Part shown: positions 37,048 to 49,545 of the stretch, piece by piece | Position numbering within the stretch: the stretch's first letter is position 1 | How the letters are laid out: each line of letters opens with the position of its first letter | Assembly: GCF_903995435.1 (NCBI RefSeq) | Contig: NC_067145.1 | Span: 25,356,352 to 25,420,351, forward strand | Direction: 5' to 3' | Source of the DNA: Acomys russatus | Lineage: Eukaryota > Chordata > Mammalia > Rodentia > Muridae | Length of the DNA stretch: 64,000 nt | The notes under the pieces: generated by a model | The model's input: the letters and a program-made list of their open reading frames with translations, nothing else | Databases searched by the model: none | What the model was told of the DNA's origin: nothing | Program-made: the position numbers and the translations under genes

Positions 37048-37209
37048 GGTTTTTTTTTTTTTTTTTTTTTTTTGAGACAAAGTTTCCCTGTGTAGCCTTG
37101 ATTGTCCTGGACTCGCTTTGTAGCCCAGGCTGGCCTTGAACTCACATCGATCCACCTGCTTCTGCCTTCCAAGTGCTGGGATTAAAGGCGTGTGCCACCA
37201 CACCTGGCC
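37048..37209 (-). repeat. B1 SINE, antisense
   Basis: A T-run to 37072, then GAGACAAAGTTTCCCTGTGT and CTGGGATTAAAGGCGTGTGC. Confidence 0.95.
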
Positions 37210-37225
37210 TCTTTTCTTTTTTTCT

Positions 37226-37286
37226 TGTGTGTGTGTGTGTGTGTGTGCACGTGCGCGTTTGTGCGTGCACATGTGTATACGCGCAT
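37226..37286 (+). repeat. (TG)n with CG-containing alternating tract
   Basis: About 11 TG units continue as TGCACGTGCGCG and, after a short break, TGTGCGTGCACATGTGTATA: nearly unbroken alternating pyrimidine-purine. Confidence 0.93.
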
Positions 37287-37289
37287 CCT

Positions 37290-38480
37290 TTTCTTAGTAA
37301 AATGAAGTATCCTGCCTCATTCCTACAGCCATTATGAGATTCAGATAACACCACTCAGTCAACAATTCTAGTATCTATTCAGGATACACAGATGCATAGA
37401 AAGCTTCCAGAGTGGTGGTGCTCAGCATAGCCTGCATCTGTGACCAACCGGGCTGGACACATGCCCGTACTCCTGTCCACAGGTGAAAGCAAACAGATAT
37501 GCTCTCTACATGCTAACCATCTTCATCGCTTTCTGCCAGGTCCTCACTTGTTGGTCTGCATTCAGGCGACATTGTAGGAAATCAACTGCCTCTGTGTTCC
37601 AGGATTGTAAGGATCTTCTGTGCTCACCATGGCTTTAGGGCCAGGACTATAAGTGGAAACTGTAGAGCAGGCTTCTCCTTTCCTGGAGCTGGCATTCTAG
37701 ACTATGGAGAGGGACAGTAGATGAGCTGAGAGAAATAACGATGATCAGAGGAGGTTGAAAGCTGTGGAGATGGTAAAAAGCAGCACAGAGGAGAGCAGAG
37801 CGCCTTGGCTGTATTTCCAGATTCCACGGTCAGCTGACTTTATGAGCTGGTTGTATTGCGGGAAAGAGTCAATCATGCCAGCAACTGGAGGAGACAGTGC
37901 TCAGTGAAGGATACAGTAGATGCCAAGACCAGAAGAATTGGCCTGTCCCACTCAGAATGGTTAATATGGGCCAAGGAGCCAAGGAGCCATGAGCTGATAG
38001 TTTGCCAGGCCCTACCACAAAAAGCCTGGTAGGCTGTATTGCTACAAGTTGCATTTGATATCCATAAGTGAGGCCAGCCAAGCTGAACGGCAGCCAGAGT
38101 GGCCAGAGAACTACACAAGGCCGAGACACGGTACCCATAAAGCTAAAGAGAATTCACAGCTGTCTCCCATGCTGCTAAGACATTAAGGGCACTGGACAAG
38201 GGACCTTTGGATTTGGCAGTGCGGGGTCAGGGAGAGGACTAGTCAAGGGGGTAAGGAAGAAATGGAGACGTGTGGCATATAGGCTCTTTGAATAGCTGTG
38301 TAGTCAAAGGTACATGTGCAGCCCAGAAGGGATGGTGGCAGAAGGGATGACCTTCCTTTTCTAAAGATAGGAAGGCGTGCAACTAACTGCTGATCTTGCA
38401 GAGCTAAGTTGTGGAGAAGTACCGGGTGAGTCGCAGGGCACAGTGGGCCAAGGAACCATTAGCTATCATCTCTGAACTAA
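37290..38480. other. Dap 5' flanking DNA
   Basis: About 1.2 kb directly upstream of the CpG island, without recognised SINEs or L1s. Possible proximal regulatory DNA; no motif is called. Confidence 0.45.
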
Positions 38481-38489
38481 AGCCCACGC

Positions 38490-39100
38490 TGGGGTCTCGA
38501 ACCGCCAGCAGGCGACGCTTCCCTTAGAGACAGCTCGGCCGCGAACCCACACCGCCAGTCCAGCTCCTCGCAGACCTCGGGGGACCGCCGCGCCCTCCAC
38601 GTCACCCTTCCCCTACCAGCCGCTTTGGAGACGTACGTGGCGCTGACCGCTGCGCATGCTCCACACGGACGGGGCAAGGCGGGGAGGCTCGCACAGTGCG
38701 GGTGGGCGGGGCCGTGCCACGCAGCCGCTCGGAGCCACGCCTCCCCACCCCCAGCCCTGGGTGGCAGTGCGCGTTCCCGAGCGGCACGCGCCTCACGCCT
38801 TCCTTCCTTGGGCCTCACACTCGCACAGCCGCCCACCCGGCCGCTGCCCATCACCCCTCAGAAAGCCAGCGGCGCCATGTCTTCGCCTCCAGAAGGAAAG
38901 CTGGAGACTAAAGCTGGACACCCGCCCGCCGGTACTGACTGGTTTGCACTTTGTCTCGGGCCGTCGGGCGGGGGCGGGGCAGCTTCGGGGTCCCTGTACC
39001 CCGTACCAGTGCGGCGCGCACAGGTGAGCGGGTCCCGGGTCGCAGGTGAGCGGGGACACGTAGCCACCTCGGAAGTCGCCGCGGGTGCCCGTGCTAAGCC
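38490..39100 (+). promoter_or_regulatory. Dap: CpG-island promoter of Dap
   Basis: This block is far richer in G, C and CpG than anything else in the window and surrounds exon 1. No TATA box is placed before the ATG. Seen motifs: an Sp1-type GC box GGGCGGGGCC at 38704-38713, a doubled GC box at 38966-38980 just inside intron 1, an NRF1-like TGCGCATGC at 38651-38659, and CCACGTCA at 38597-38604, whose reverse complement TGACGTGG has the form of an ATF6/XBP1 (UPRE) site. The layout fits a broad, TATA-less housekeeping promoter. The transcription start is not defined by the sequence; it probably lies in 38600-38860. Confidence 0.85.
38877..38931 (+). CDS. Dap: Dap coding exon 1 (death-associated protein 1, residues 1-18)
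   Basis: The ATG at 38877 opens MSSPPEGKLETKAGHPPA, the N-terminus of vertebrate DAP/DAP1, followed by one base of codon 19 and a GT donor at 38932-38933. DAP1 is a small (about 102 residues), basic, proline-rich, largely disordered cytosolic protein known as an mTOR substrate that restrains autophagy; its paralogue DAPL1 (Dap1b) is known as a ribosome exit-tunnel factor of stored egg ribosomes. Ser3, followed by Pro, is one of the two described mTOR sites and is present. The start has G at -3. The frame is open upstream for another 84 codons (to 38625), so the start rests on homology and CpG-island context, not on an upstream stop. Exon 2 is at 49932 with matching phase. Seen: the sequence and splice sites. 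Known: the family function. Inferred: that the gene is expressed here. Confidence 0.96.
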
Positions 39101-42100
39101 CAGTAGTACATACAACTCGACACTCAAACGTAGGCGTTTCTATGAGATTGCACAAATGTTTGGAGGGGGAGTCCCCAACAATTAAAAGGCAGTGTTATAT
39201 CACGGTGATTAACAGTGGGCTGACAGCATTTCACACTGACAGACAAAAGGAGCGGAAATAATGCTGATCATTAATCACCCGGCATGACTTCCTTTACTCG
39301 CTTTCTTTTCGCACCCAGCTTTCTCTTGAAAGTGTGGTTAAAATAGCAGTTTTAAAGCAAAACCTCAACTTCTAAGCCAAGGCAATTGAGTCCAGTAAAG
39401 CGCCACCTTTTTAAGGAAATGGCACCTTTGTGTGCGTCTCCACTCAGTTCCTGTTTGCCCGTCCTTGGCGGCCACGCTGGAGGAGTTGGCATTTTCACTG
39501 CCCTTTCAGGTGGCAGTGTTGCCCATGGGAGCACCACAGAAGGCCGCGGGTCCCAGAAACGAAGTCTGCTTAAAGTGGTATAAAGCCAGGCCTTCTCGAA
39601 GCAAACTTTAGAGGACTGGGTGTGGGTGCGGTGGGGACACATCTGTGTCAGCTGTCTGCAGTGAAAATTGACACTCTCCAGCTGCTAGCCCCCAAGGAGG
39701 ACAGGGGTTACCGAGGAGAGGAAAGGTCCTTTAAAGTATGCTGCATTCCAAAGCCTCTTCACTGTGACAGCGCTTCTCAACTAACCTAACTGGGTTTAGG
39801 AGTGAGAAAAGAGTCCCAGCGCCTATGTGCTCCGTGTGAGATATGGTGATAGTCTTCCAACAAAACAACCCTTAGAAAGAGTTCCTTTTTGAGGGCCTGG
39901 CTCCTGCCCCTAACCAAATCTATCCGCAGTTGGTACTGGCTTGCAAAGAAAGAATTGTTCTTGTCCAGTGGCGTCTCACTGAGTATATAAAACCACACTT
40001 AAGGGTAGACCCTATGCCCAGTAGATAGATGGCCAATGCATAAAGAACTCTGGGTATTTTTGTAGACTTCCTGTCTCACGTTGCTTTGGGTTTTGTTTTT
40101 TGTTTTGTTTCGTTTTTTGTTTTTTTATTTTTGTCTTATTAGTCTATTGTTTGTATATTTTGGTTTCTGATTTTGTGGAGTGTGTGTGCTTCTTATTTTT
40201 CTGTGTTTTAAAAGGAGAGAAAGCACGAAGTAGGGTGGGTAGACAAGTGGAGGTGAATATCATAATCTGATTATATCATGTGAAAAATTGCTATTGGAAA
40301 AAGGGCAAACAAAACAAAGCGAAAAAGAAAAATTCCCTTTAAGGGAAACCTTGACATTTAATTCCTAAAGGAGTAATTTTGAGTCCGCCTGCCTGTGGCT
40401 CTATGCTGCTTGGTGAGGCCCACACTGCAGGATCACACGCCTCTTGCTACTGGTTCTCCCTAGATGAGGAGTTCATTAATGTGTGTTGTTGGAAAGACGT
40501 TGAGTCAAAGTAGCATTAATTACATTGCATGTAGAGACTATCCATATGGACATCTTAGGATCCGAGGAAGAAAAGCCCACATGGGAGAAATGTCACTTGA
40601 GAGTTCTCATTTTCTTTGGTTTGTGAACAGGCTTTTGAGTTAGGGATGGAATACCTTGTGTGTGCCTACAGCGAGAACCACCTTGTCTGTGCCTGTGTGG
40701 CAGTGAACTGGGGCTCCGAGTTTAGGGTTCCGAGACACACTACTGCGCCTCTCTGGGGCACTGGGTTTCCTCACCTGAAATGAGAGGTTGGACAAGATGG
40801 TTTTTCTCTGGACTAGCCACTGGTTGGGCCCAGCTTTGGGGCTGTAACTCTTGATCCTTTGTCCCTGTTTGTTCTTCTAGTTAATCAACAGATAAACTCA
40901 GGTGACTTTGGGGCGCGCCCTCTAATTTACCTGATTAGCTGTCAGCTTCAGAGTGGCATACCCCAAGGCCAGCTAGACTTGTGAGCCCTGCAGGGTAGAT
41001 GGGGAGGTGCCATTAGGAGGCTGTGGGTCTCTACACTTTCTCCCTAACACGGAAGACCCTGGGTTCAGCCTTTTTGTGGCAGGAAGGCCACAGTGCGCTT
41101 CAGCTGTGCTGCAGAATAAATATTTTTAAACAGAAGAAAGGGCCGCTCACTATAAAGAATAGTAAAGGATTGCCACAAACACAGTTCATAAGTCAAAAGT
41201 CGCTGCCTTCAAAACTTTGGGAACTCTTTCGTTAAGTGCTTAAATTGTATAACAGATTTGTGCCTAAATCTTTAATTAGAAATAATAAAATTTTCTCACC
41301 ATGACTCTTTTGCTGTCCTCTCTTGTGTTTTCTCTAACAACTGCCCCCCCCATCTCTACAGTGCCCCCACTATTCTCACTGCACCTACCTCCTACTGTCT
41401 CCTACTCTTCTCCTGGCTTCCAGGTTTACAAATATCTTTACATGGCGGGGGGCCAAAGGGGGGCTGGACCAGAAGGAGACACTCAGTAAATAGCTCCAGG
41501 AAAATTACCTCGGGGCCTGCCGCCCCCCTCACTCCCTAAGAGCATGCCTGCAGCCTCCCTGTCTTCCTCATCCACACAGGTGGCTGCACGGTGGAGCTCC
41601 AGAATGGAGGAAGCAGTAACTAAGATCTGGTCAGGGTGACAGCACACCCTCATTACTTAACTGTTCAGCGCTACTCATTACCACGGCCAACTGTCAAGAC
41701 ACTGTGGGCAGTGCTGTCTAAGTCACTGGCAGAGATATTTGGGGTGACCTGCTAACCTCTAAGAGCTGGTTATCCGTGGGTGTCCTGTCCTGAAGGACCT
41801 CAGCAGCCTGATGGTATTCACCGGTGCCTCGCCCAAGCTGTGAGATTTACTGGGGGTGGCCTGCAAAAGGAAGGTGGAAGGAAGGAAGGATGGAAGGACA
41901 GTACTGCGCAGAGAGCTTCCTGTGGTAGACAGCGCTTCATTGTGCTCTGCACACATCTCCCTAAAGCCGGCTGGTCCCAACCGTAGCCCACCCTGCTAAC
42001 TCTTCACCAGGAAGTGTGTATGGAGAACTGGGGTGAGACCGTTTGTTTCGCTGCTCTTACTAAGGTAGCGGAATATTAAGAAGCTGCTTTCAGTTCTAGC

Positions 42101-45100
42101 AGCGGCCACGGCCTTCCCAGCAGCACAGACTGTACATCATCCCTGCCAGCCCCCACGTGAACTGGATAAAGATTTGCTTGGCAAATAAATGTTCCGGGCC
42201 GGTAGCCACCCCCCTCCCGCCACATGCACCCGTTTCCCGTGGAAGCCAGATCTGGTTGAGTGTTGCTGGTTTTCTGTGAGGCTTCCCCAGAAGTGGTTCC
42301 CATATCCCCCTCACAGAACCACGTCAGATGACAACATGAAGGTGACAGTTTATATCAAGTACAGCAGGAAACAGACCAGTAAGTCACCTCCATTACACTA
42401 AGCATTCAGACATGGCTTTGGGGCACATTAAAGCCCATGAATGACAATTGACCCTGAAGTGCTTTCTTGTGGAAGTTTTGGGATTATCCACACTTTTCTG
42501 TTGCTAGAAATGGGAGGTGAATTTGCCTTTTATTGTAGCAAGCATCCTGTCATATATGTGGTAAGCAGGTTCCCATGTTTAGCCTGTGAAGCCAGCCACT
42601 GACCACAGCTTGAAGGGAGCAAGAGCCATCTGTGTTCACTCCCAGCATGCCAAGGGGCAGGAAGACCCACTAGTGACTTGTTTCTCTTAGCTTCCATCAG
42701 GGTTGACCTAGCATTTCTAATGCAGTTATACATGCTGCCCCTGCTCCTTATCCCTGCCTAGCTTCCCCTTCCAGAACCTTCTCTGTGTATCCTTTTCTTT
42801 TCAGCCGATGTGTCGTGTCCTGATTCGGGTTGGTGGCTGCCTCCCATCCATACATCAGCCATATTTCTTTTACACAGGGAATAGTCACTTTTGTGAAACA
42901 ACCCTGTTAGGTACAGCATGTGAGCTGGAGAAATTGAACTTTCTTTTTCTCCTGTTGAACCTCCAACAAGGAGCAGTGTAGAGTCCCAGACACTTACTAC
43001 CCCATGGTGCTGCCATGTCTGCGCAGGCTGCCACAGAGGATGAGTGTGTGTGTGCACATATCCGGTCTCTGGTGCAGCCCATGAGAGGCATGCTTTGCTG
43101 TGTTCGTTTCTATGGCTACTTCGGGTAATTATATTAAACTTAGTGGCTTTAAAGCCATTATAAGCTGAAAGTCACTAGACAAACAATTGAGTTTAAAGTC
43201 TTTGCTCTTTTTAGTCGTACGACTTTGTTTTTTTTATGTATTTCAGTAAAGGCAGAATAATTGAGTTCTTTCTTCTTTCACAATCTGGAAGAGTCCAAAA
43301 TAGGCATTGCAATGCCAAAGTCAAGGTGTGAGCAGGGATGGTGTCCTCTGTGGGCTCTGGGGAGAGCGTTATTTCTGGACCTTCAAATGTTGAGTTCACC
43401 GGCATACCTTGGTTTGTGGCCTTTTCCTCCACCTTCAGTGCCAGCAATGACTACTTATGTCTTCCTCCATACCCACCGTGACCTGAGTCTTCTGATGCCT
43501 TTCATCACATCTGAAGACTTTTCTGATGACACGGTCCACCAGGGTAATCAAGAATAATTGTAAATTCAGATGACTAGCTCTCTAGTTCCATCTGCAAACT
43601 TAATTCGACATACCATAGAACACCTTTGTAAGCTCTGAGGAGTGGGGGACATTATACATTCTGTTGTTACCCATGGCCCAGCTAAATAGCCTACCCAGTG
43701 GCAACAGAGTCCAGAAGTGGCATCAACCTACACTTAGCAGTCCCTGCCTCCAGGATTTCCAATGTCCTGCTTCCTCACTCCAGCCTTCTCTTCTGACTCA
43801 CAAGGCTGCTGGGCGACTGCCAGCCTCCGCACTCAGACATGGTGGTGTGGAAGATGGGTGCCTCTTAAGCTCATTTCTGCCCTGGACAGTGTGTCGTGAG
43901 TGATTGGGCACCTCAGCAGCCTGTGCCCTAAGCACAGATTGATTGTTCGCTTCATGTTACTCTCCACTTCCTTAGTGATGTAGCCGTCTGAGGTGCAGGG
44001 TCAGGGCATCAGGGAGAGGCTTACAGTTTTAACACGTACCACAGAGAGCCTCTGTAGAAACCCTACAGGGTCTAGGGCACAGGGTTCTCGCTGGGCTCTC
44101 CCACAACTGGCAGCTTGATAAGCCAGACATCAAGAACCGTTGCCCACCCATGGTTCTGTACCTCTTCTGTCATTCTCCACCTTCTCTTCACAGGGTTTGC
44201 ACTCTGGGTTGTGAAAGCTGCCACTGAAGAGAGGTCCCTGCCCAGCCTGGTGGTGTCTGTCTCTTCCTAGAGGCATTCCTCGTAGCTAAGATAGACTGCA
44301 TTCCCTGTTCCCTTCAGTTTCATCTTCCCATCTCACATATCCCAGGGGAGGTCCAATTCCACCTCCCCTTGTATCCGTGCCTCTGCGGTACACTGCCTGT
44401 GCTTAATTCTAACCTACAACATGCACGTTGCTTTCTTGTGTTCTCTCCATCAAAACAGTCATCCGGACCCTTCATCTCTTAAGGGTGGATTAACCTCCTT
44501 TTAGATAACATTTCAACAGCTCTTTCCAAGAAAGAACAGAGGCGGCTGCCCTTGCACAGCTCAGCACGCTGTAAGGTCTGCAGCCAGGCTTGGGAGACAC
44601 TGGTATGCATTATTAACAGCTCTCTGCACTCCCTGTAAGATGCTGTGCCCAGAGCCCACAGGATGCTGGAAGACCTTTCTCTCCCTACTCCACCATCCTG
44701 CTAACAGATTTTTCCAGCCTCTTGCTGAGCCTTTGCATCGCTGCCAGTGAATCCCTTTTAATGCTCCATACTGTAACAGCTGAAGGGAGCTTGTTCCAGG
44801 AATGGCAGGTAGTCACTGGCCTGGTCCGTTCACTCCCAGGGCCAGTCTCACAAAGGAGGCTTCCTCCACCCTCTTTGCATTTGGACGGGAAGTTGTTCCA
44901 CAGATAGCTTTTTGTTTCTAACTTTCTTCCTTTGTACAGGTGATGTAATGGTAGGGCCTATCCGTAGTCTCTCTCTACACTGTGCTTGGAAGGGTTTGCA
45001 GCGATTAAGGATGTAGATCTTCTAGATCTGTCTGGTCCAGCTGTGCCCCTGGGGGAAACTGGCTTGGTATTTCACATCTCAGATCCTGTGATGGTGGTGA

Positions 45101-45649
45101 GGTTGGAGCCTAGAATATCACAACAAAAACAAAACAAAACAAACAAACAACAATAAACAGAAGTGGCAGGATTACCCAGGACCTGGGAGTCTCCGGGAGC
45201 ATCCTTATCTAGTCCTGGTGGTGTCATGACGAAGGTCCGACAACTCAATAATCACATGCCAGGGGCACATCGGTCTCCCTCCCTGTGGGTGGTGCCGCCA
45301 TAGTGAGGAGATGCTCAAGCACAGAGGATTTGAGCACATGAGACCTTTCTGAGCTCTGACTTCTCATTTTCAGCGCCTGCTTGGTAACAGTGGAGCATAT
45401 CTTGTAGGCCAGGCTCTCTCAAGAGATGTTTCAGGAGCTAATTCAATTATTCTCAGATGGCTCTGTAAGGGAGGAACACTGTCACTCTTTCTTCACAGAT
45501 GGAGGATCCTGAGGCACAGACACACACAAGTGTGGGTAGAGCTGAGGTTTGAACCTGAAGGTCCAGGATCCATGCCTTAAGCTCAGCATTACACTCAGCA
45601 TGAAAGGAAGCTGCTACTCTTCCAATGTGAATCTCTCATTTCGGTAATA

Positions 45650-45651
<2 letters not shown>

Positions 45652-45698
<47 letters not shown>
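45652..45698 (+). repeat. (CA)23 microsatellite in Dap intron 1
   Basis: Perfect CA run. Confidence 0.98.
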
Positions 45699-45701
<3 letters not shown>

Positions 45702-46435
45702 AATTTTTCTTTTCTAGTATCTCTAAAAAATAATACAGCCTAGATTTGCAAATGGTTCACAGATTTTTAGTTCTTACAAAACAATTCTAGATAGACTGAT
45801 AGAAGCATTGCAATGTACCATCCTAACCTCTGACATCATTGCAAGCTAAAACAAATCTGCCTCAGCCTTGAGTTGTTATTAGCATTGCCAGTCTTTATTG
45901 CTGCATTAATCACAAACATACAGAGATGGATTAATGAAGTTAATTGTTTTTAGAAACAGAATTAAATGCAAGTGCAAATGCTAGGGAACTGAGCTCTGGC
46001 GACATGTGCTGTCCCAGGGGCACCTCAGAGGTGTGGCCATTTCAGACGTCATCTTGACAGTCATTTCCAGTTCTCTTGTGGAACATATTGTATCTGTGAA
46101 CTGCCACATTTGAAATGTCCCGAAGGCATCACTTCTCAGTGACTATCCCTTTGCCACCACTTGGGTAACAGAGCGCCACAGTTGGACAGCTCCTGCAAGA
46201 GGCATTTCTTTCTCATGGTGTGGAGACTGGAAGTCCAAGATCAAGGTGTTGACCAGCCTGGTTTCTCCTGCGCCTGCTTTTTCTCTCCTTTCCTTTCCCT
46301 GTCTTCCTGCCCACCCACCCCCAAATCTGACCGATGGCCTCACATGACCTTTTCTACATGCATATGCACCCCAGTGCACAAGTTCAGTTACATTGGCATC
46401 ACCTTCTATTTTACTTTTTCTCCTTAAAGACCCTA

Positions 46436-46590
46436 ATGCCAAACGCCCTGACAGTCTTCCGGCTGTGGTTATTAATACTTCACCGTATGGATTTGGTGAC
46501 TATGTATATCTGATGCCAAATACCATAACAATCTTAAGGCTGTGGCTGTTAATACTTCACCATATGTGTTTTGTGATGCAACAGCGTCTT
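46436..46590 (+). repeat. Diverged tandem duplication, period 77
   Basis: The first unit starts at ATGCCAAACGCCCTGACAGT (46436). The second starts at ATGCCAAATACCATAACAAT (46513) and repeats GGCTGTGGYTRTTAATACTT CACC. Clearly related but diverged. Confidence 0.8.
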
Positions 46591-48330
46591 TCATCAGTTT
46601 CTGGAGGGCATGGGTGGGAGGAAGGAAATATATTCCAACAACCACTTAATGAGGCAATTCTAGACTCTTCATTCTGTCAAAAAACATCCCTTATTCTCAG
46701 GTAGAAAACCATCTTAACCTGCCACAGTATTTTAATCTAAGTACTTCAAATGGGGCTGGAAGTTTTAGATTAAAATTTTGCCTGCAAAGGATGGATCTTC
46801 TGTGCTCTTTAGTTTTTTTCAACCTGAGCTCAAGGCAAGGGAAATCTATAAGGACCAACAACAATGAAGATGTGGGATTGAGGCGTGAGACTTGGGCCTT
46901 AGTGGGTGGGTGGGTGTGAGGCAGGTAGCTGAGCAGACACACAGAGACCTCAGATGATAAAACAGCTGCACAAAAACTGTAAGACAGGTATGCCCGAAAC
47001 AAGCACGAGATTAGAAACGAGGAAAGACTGAGGCCTCTGCAAATAAAGATTCAATGAATAAAGTTACTAAAAATCAATTGTTGAGATAAAGGCAAATTTC
47101 TGAGAACGTTCTTAAGCCCGATCTGATTTCCTTCCAAAGTAGCGGGGCGTTCCCCATATTAAAGGGTGAGACACGGAGGTTTTAGTTTCAACCCAGGCTG
47201 GCAGGCACATCATGGTCTAAGCACAGCACTCTAATCTACCGGCCTGTTCTGTGGACTTCTTTGCCTGCTGGCCACCAGAAGCTAGTGTCCTTGTCTTTCC
47301 CAGGAAAGTCAGAGTTCAAGCCTGAGAAAACCTTCACCTGCTCCTCACTGCCCATAAGCTCTGTAAACTTGCCTGCTCCTTGTGACCCAGCAGGAGCCAT
47401 CCAAACCAAGAACACCAGAGACAAGCTGACTACTCCGCTCCATGTGACACAGGCTGTGTGGTGGTGAAAGAGTAGATAGCTATCCTTAGGGAGGAAGGGA
47501 GGGGCTCTGTACGTGCAACAGAAAATACCATGCCAGGGCACTCTGTCCTTATTTAGAGGTCTATTTTAGGAGGTCCGCCATATCAGAAGCTATGTGCTGG
47601 CAAATACTGGTGATGGAAAAGAATTATGTTTTAAAGGAAACAGGAAAACAGTTTATCCTGGGCCAGGTTGGCATAACTGTGTCTCAGGAGCACAGATTTA
47701 CATGACTGACACAGCCCCTCTGAGAGAAGTAGCAAGCTTTTATAGCCACAGAAGGAAGTTGTAAGTCTACAGTCGGCAGATACATTGTTGAGAGTGTCGG
47801 GTGGGTGGCTGTACAGATTGGAGAATCCTTCCTGTAGGTTTCAGAAGTTGCTGCATTCTTAGCTTTAGGTCTGGGAGAAGCTACCGGTCTGCCAAGCTTA
47901 GGAGAACATCTGAAAGGGTTTTCCAAGTCTTGAGAACATTAGGTTAGATACAGAGATTGTCAGTAACTGTTAATGGCTGAACGTAACCTGGATAATTTAG
48001 ACTCAGCCTACACGATTCCATCTGTACATTGTCACAGAGCTCACTCAGCCCAGGCAAGCTCAGGCATCCTACGGGATCTCGAGACAGATGAGCTTCTTCA
48101 AGGAACTTCAGCTCCACACCACGGTGTAAGGCCAGGTGAGTACAGGGCCAACACTTGCAAACCACATTGTGGAAAATTGCTGCTAAAAGATGGTTCCCAG
48201 GATTATCGGGGTGAGGGGAAATCTGTTCTCAGATACCTTTGAGGAGACTTCATGTTCCATCCCACCAAAACACATCTTGATGTACATTTTTAGCATGGTG
48301 AAGGTTATAAAATCTCTCTTGGATCCATTG

Positions 48331-48430
48331 TGCTGGGGAGATGGCCAAGTTGGTCCAAAAGCCCGGGGATCTGAGGAGTTCATGTCTGTGATCCCAGTGC
48401 GAGAAAGGAGAGAGAGACAGATTCTCAGAA
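48331..48430 (+). repeat. Possible SINE fragment
   Basis: TGCTGGGGAGATGGCCAAGT resembles a tRNA-derived SINE head, followed by TCTGTGATCCCAGTGCGAGA. Weak. Confidence 0.35.
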
Positions 48431-48584
48431 CTAGAGAGATGAAAGACAAAGTGTGCACCTCTGGCCTCCTCACTCACACATATGGTTCTGTCTACCTATC
48501 ATTTCTCACACGTGTTTCCTCCATCCTAGACTCTCCACATCCAACCCCTCCTCCTTGTAAAATAGAGTAATCACATCAAGCCCC

Positions 48585-49140
48585 CGAGTCAGTGATCAGA
48601 TTGCAAAGAGATCCCACTTCACACCAACCATCATGGCCACAATTAGAAGTAACAAGTATGGGCACACATGTAGACATTGGAGGACTCATCCTGGTATGTG
48701 GTTTCTGATTTCTCAGTGGGGCCCACATAGTTTCTGTGGGACCCAACTTTCCTCACCCTAATACAGAGCCAAGGAAATAGATACTCAGACATAGGAAATT
48801 ATGTAAGTGTTATCCAGAGCTGCAGTGCAGTTAGCCAAACTGCTAACAACCTAAATGCCCGTCACTTGGTGACTGGGCAAATCAAAACATGGCGCATCCA
48901 TGCAGAGAAGTGTGCTTGGTATTAAGGAATGATGCCCTAATACATGAGGTAACACAGGTGAACCTTGAGAATACAGAAGAGACCCAGTGACCAAATTCGG
49001 TGTGGTTTATGACTTCTCCACCCTAGATGTCCAGAATAGGGAAAGTCTGGACGGTGGTCACCAGGAGCCACGGCGGGATGGACATGGACAGCCATTCATG
49101 GGTCTGGGTTTTCTGCATGGCGTGGTGAAAAACAGTCATA
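48585..49140 (+). repeat. Ancient L1 (L1M) 3' region
   Basis: The order of landmarks (ATCCCACTTCACACCAACCA; CTAAATGCCCGTCACTTGGT; AGGTGAACCTTGAGAATACA; GATGTCCAGAATAGGG; GGTCACCAGGAGCCACGG) follows the 3' half of old mammalian L1. No open ORF. Confidence 0.6.
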
Positions 49141-49250
49141 GCAGTGGCTGCGCTGCTCTGCATATACTCAGGCTATGTTAGACAGTCTAGGCGGGCGAAC
49201 TCTGTTGTACACGAAGTGTGTCCCATAAAGCTTTAAAAAGAAAATAAAAC

Positions 49251-49251
<1 letters not shown>

Positions 49252-49281
<30 letters not shown>
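49252..49281 (+). repeat. (CAG)10 trinucleotide repeat
   Basis: Ten perfect CAG units in Dap intron 1, about 650 bases before exon 2. Confidence 0.98.
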
Positions 49282-49282
<1 letters not shown>

Positions 49283-49465
49283 CATAGGACAGCTTGAGAA
49301 GGCTTGCTCTGAATGGCTTTGCAGGCCCTGACTGGGCTCTGAGAAAGTCCCAGTAGCAGTTCTCTCTTGTAAAGAACCCTTCTGGGGCTGAGGGAACTGC
49401 TGTTCCAGGTCAGTGCTTACTCTGAAGGCCTGAGGACTAGCGTTCAGGTTGCTGGGACCCACCTA

Positions 49466-49545
49466 AAAGCTGGGCAATATTAAAGTCTGTAATCAGTGCT
49501 GAGGGGTGGAGCTGGACAGATTCCCAGAACTTTCTGGACAGCCAT
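49466..49545 (+). repeat. Possible B4 SINE fragment
   Basis: GTAATCAGTGCTGAGGGGTG, CAGATTCCCAGAACTTTCTG and GACAGCCATGGC recall a B4 body. Weak. Confidence 0.4.

Noticed and set aside
38625..38876. In-frame extension of Dap upstream to an ATG at 38625 (84 extra codons)
   Set aside because: The DAP1 family starts MSSPPEG. The upstream frame is open only because of high G+C content, and its residues (Ala, Arg, Pro, Gly-rich) match nothing known.
38932..39185. Open frame continuing from Dap exon 1 into intron 1
   Set aside because: It passes a good GT donor whose phase fits exon 2 exactly; the continuation is intronic.
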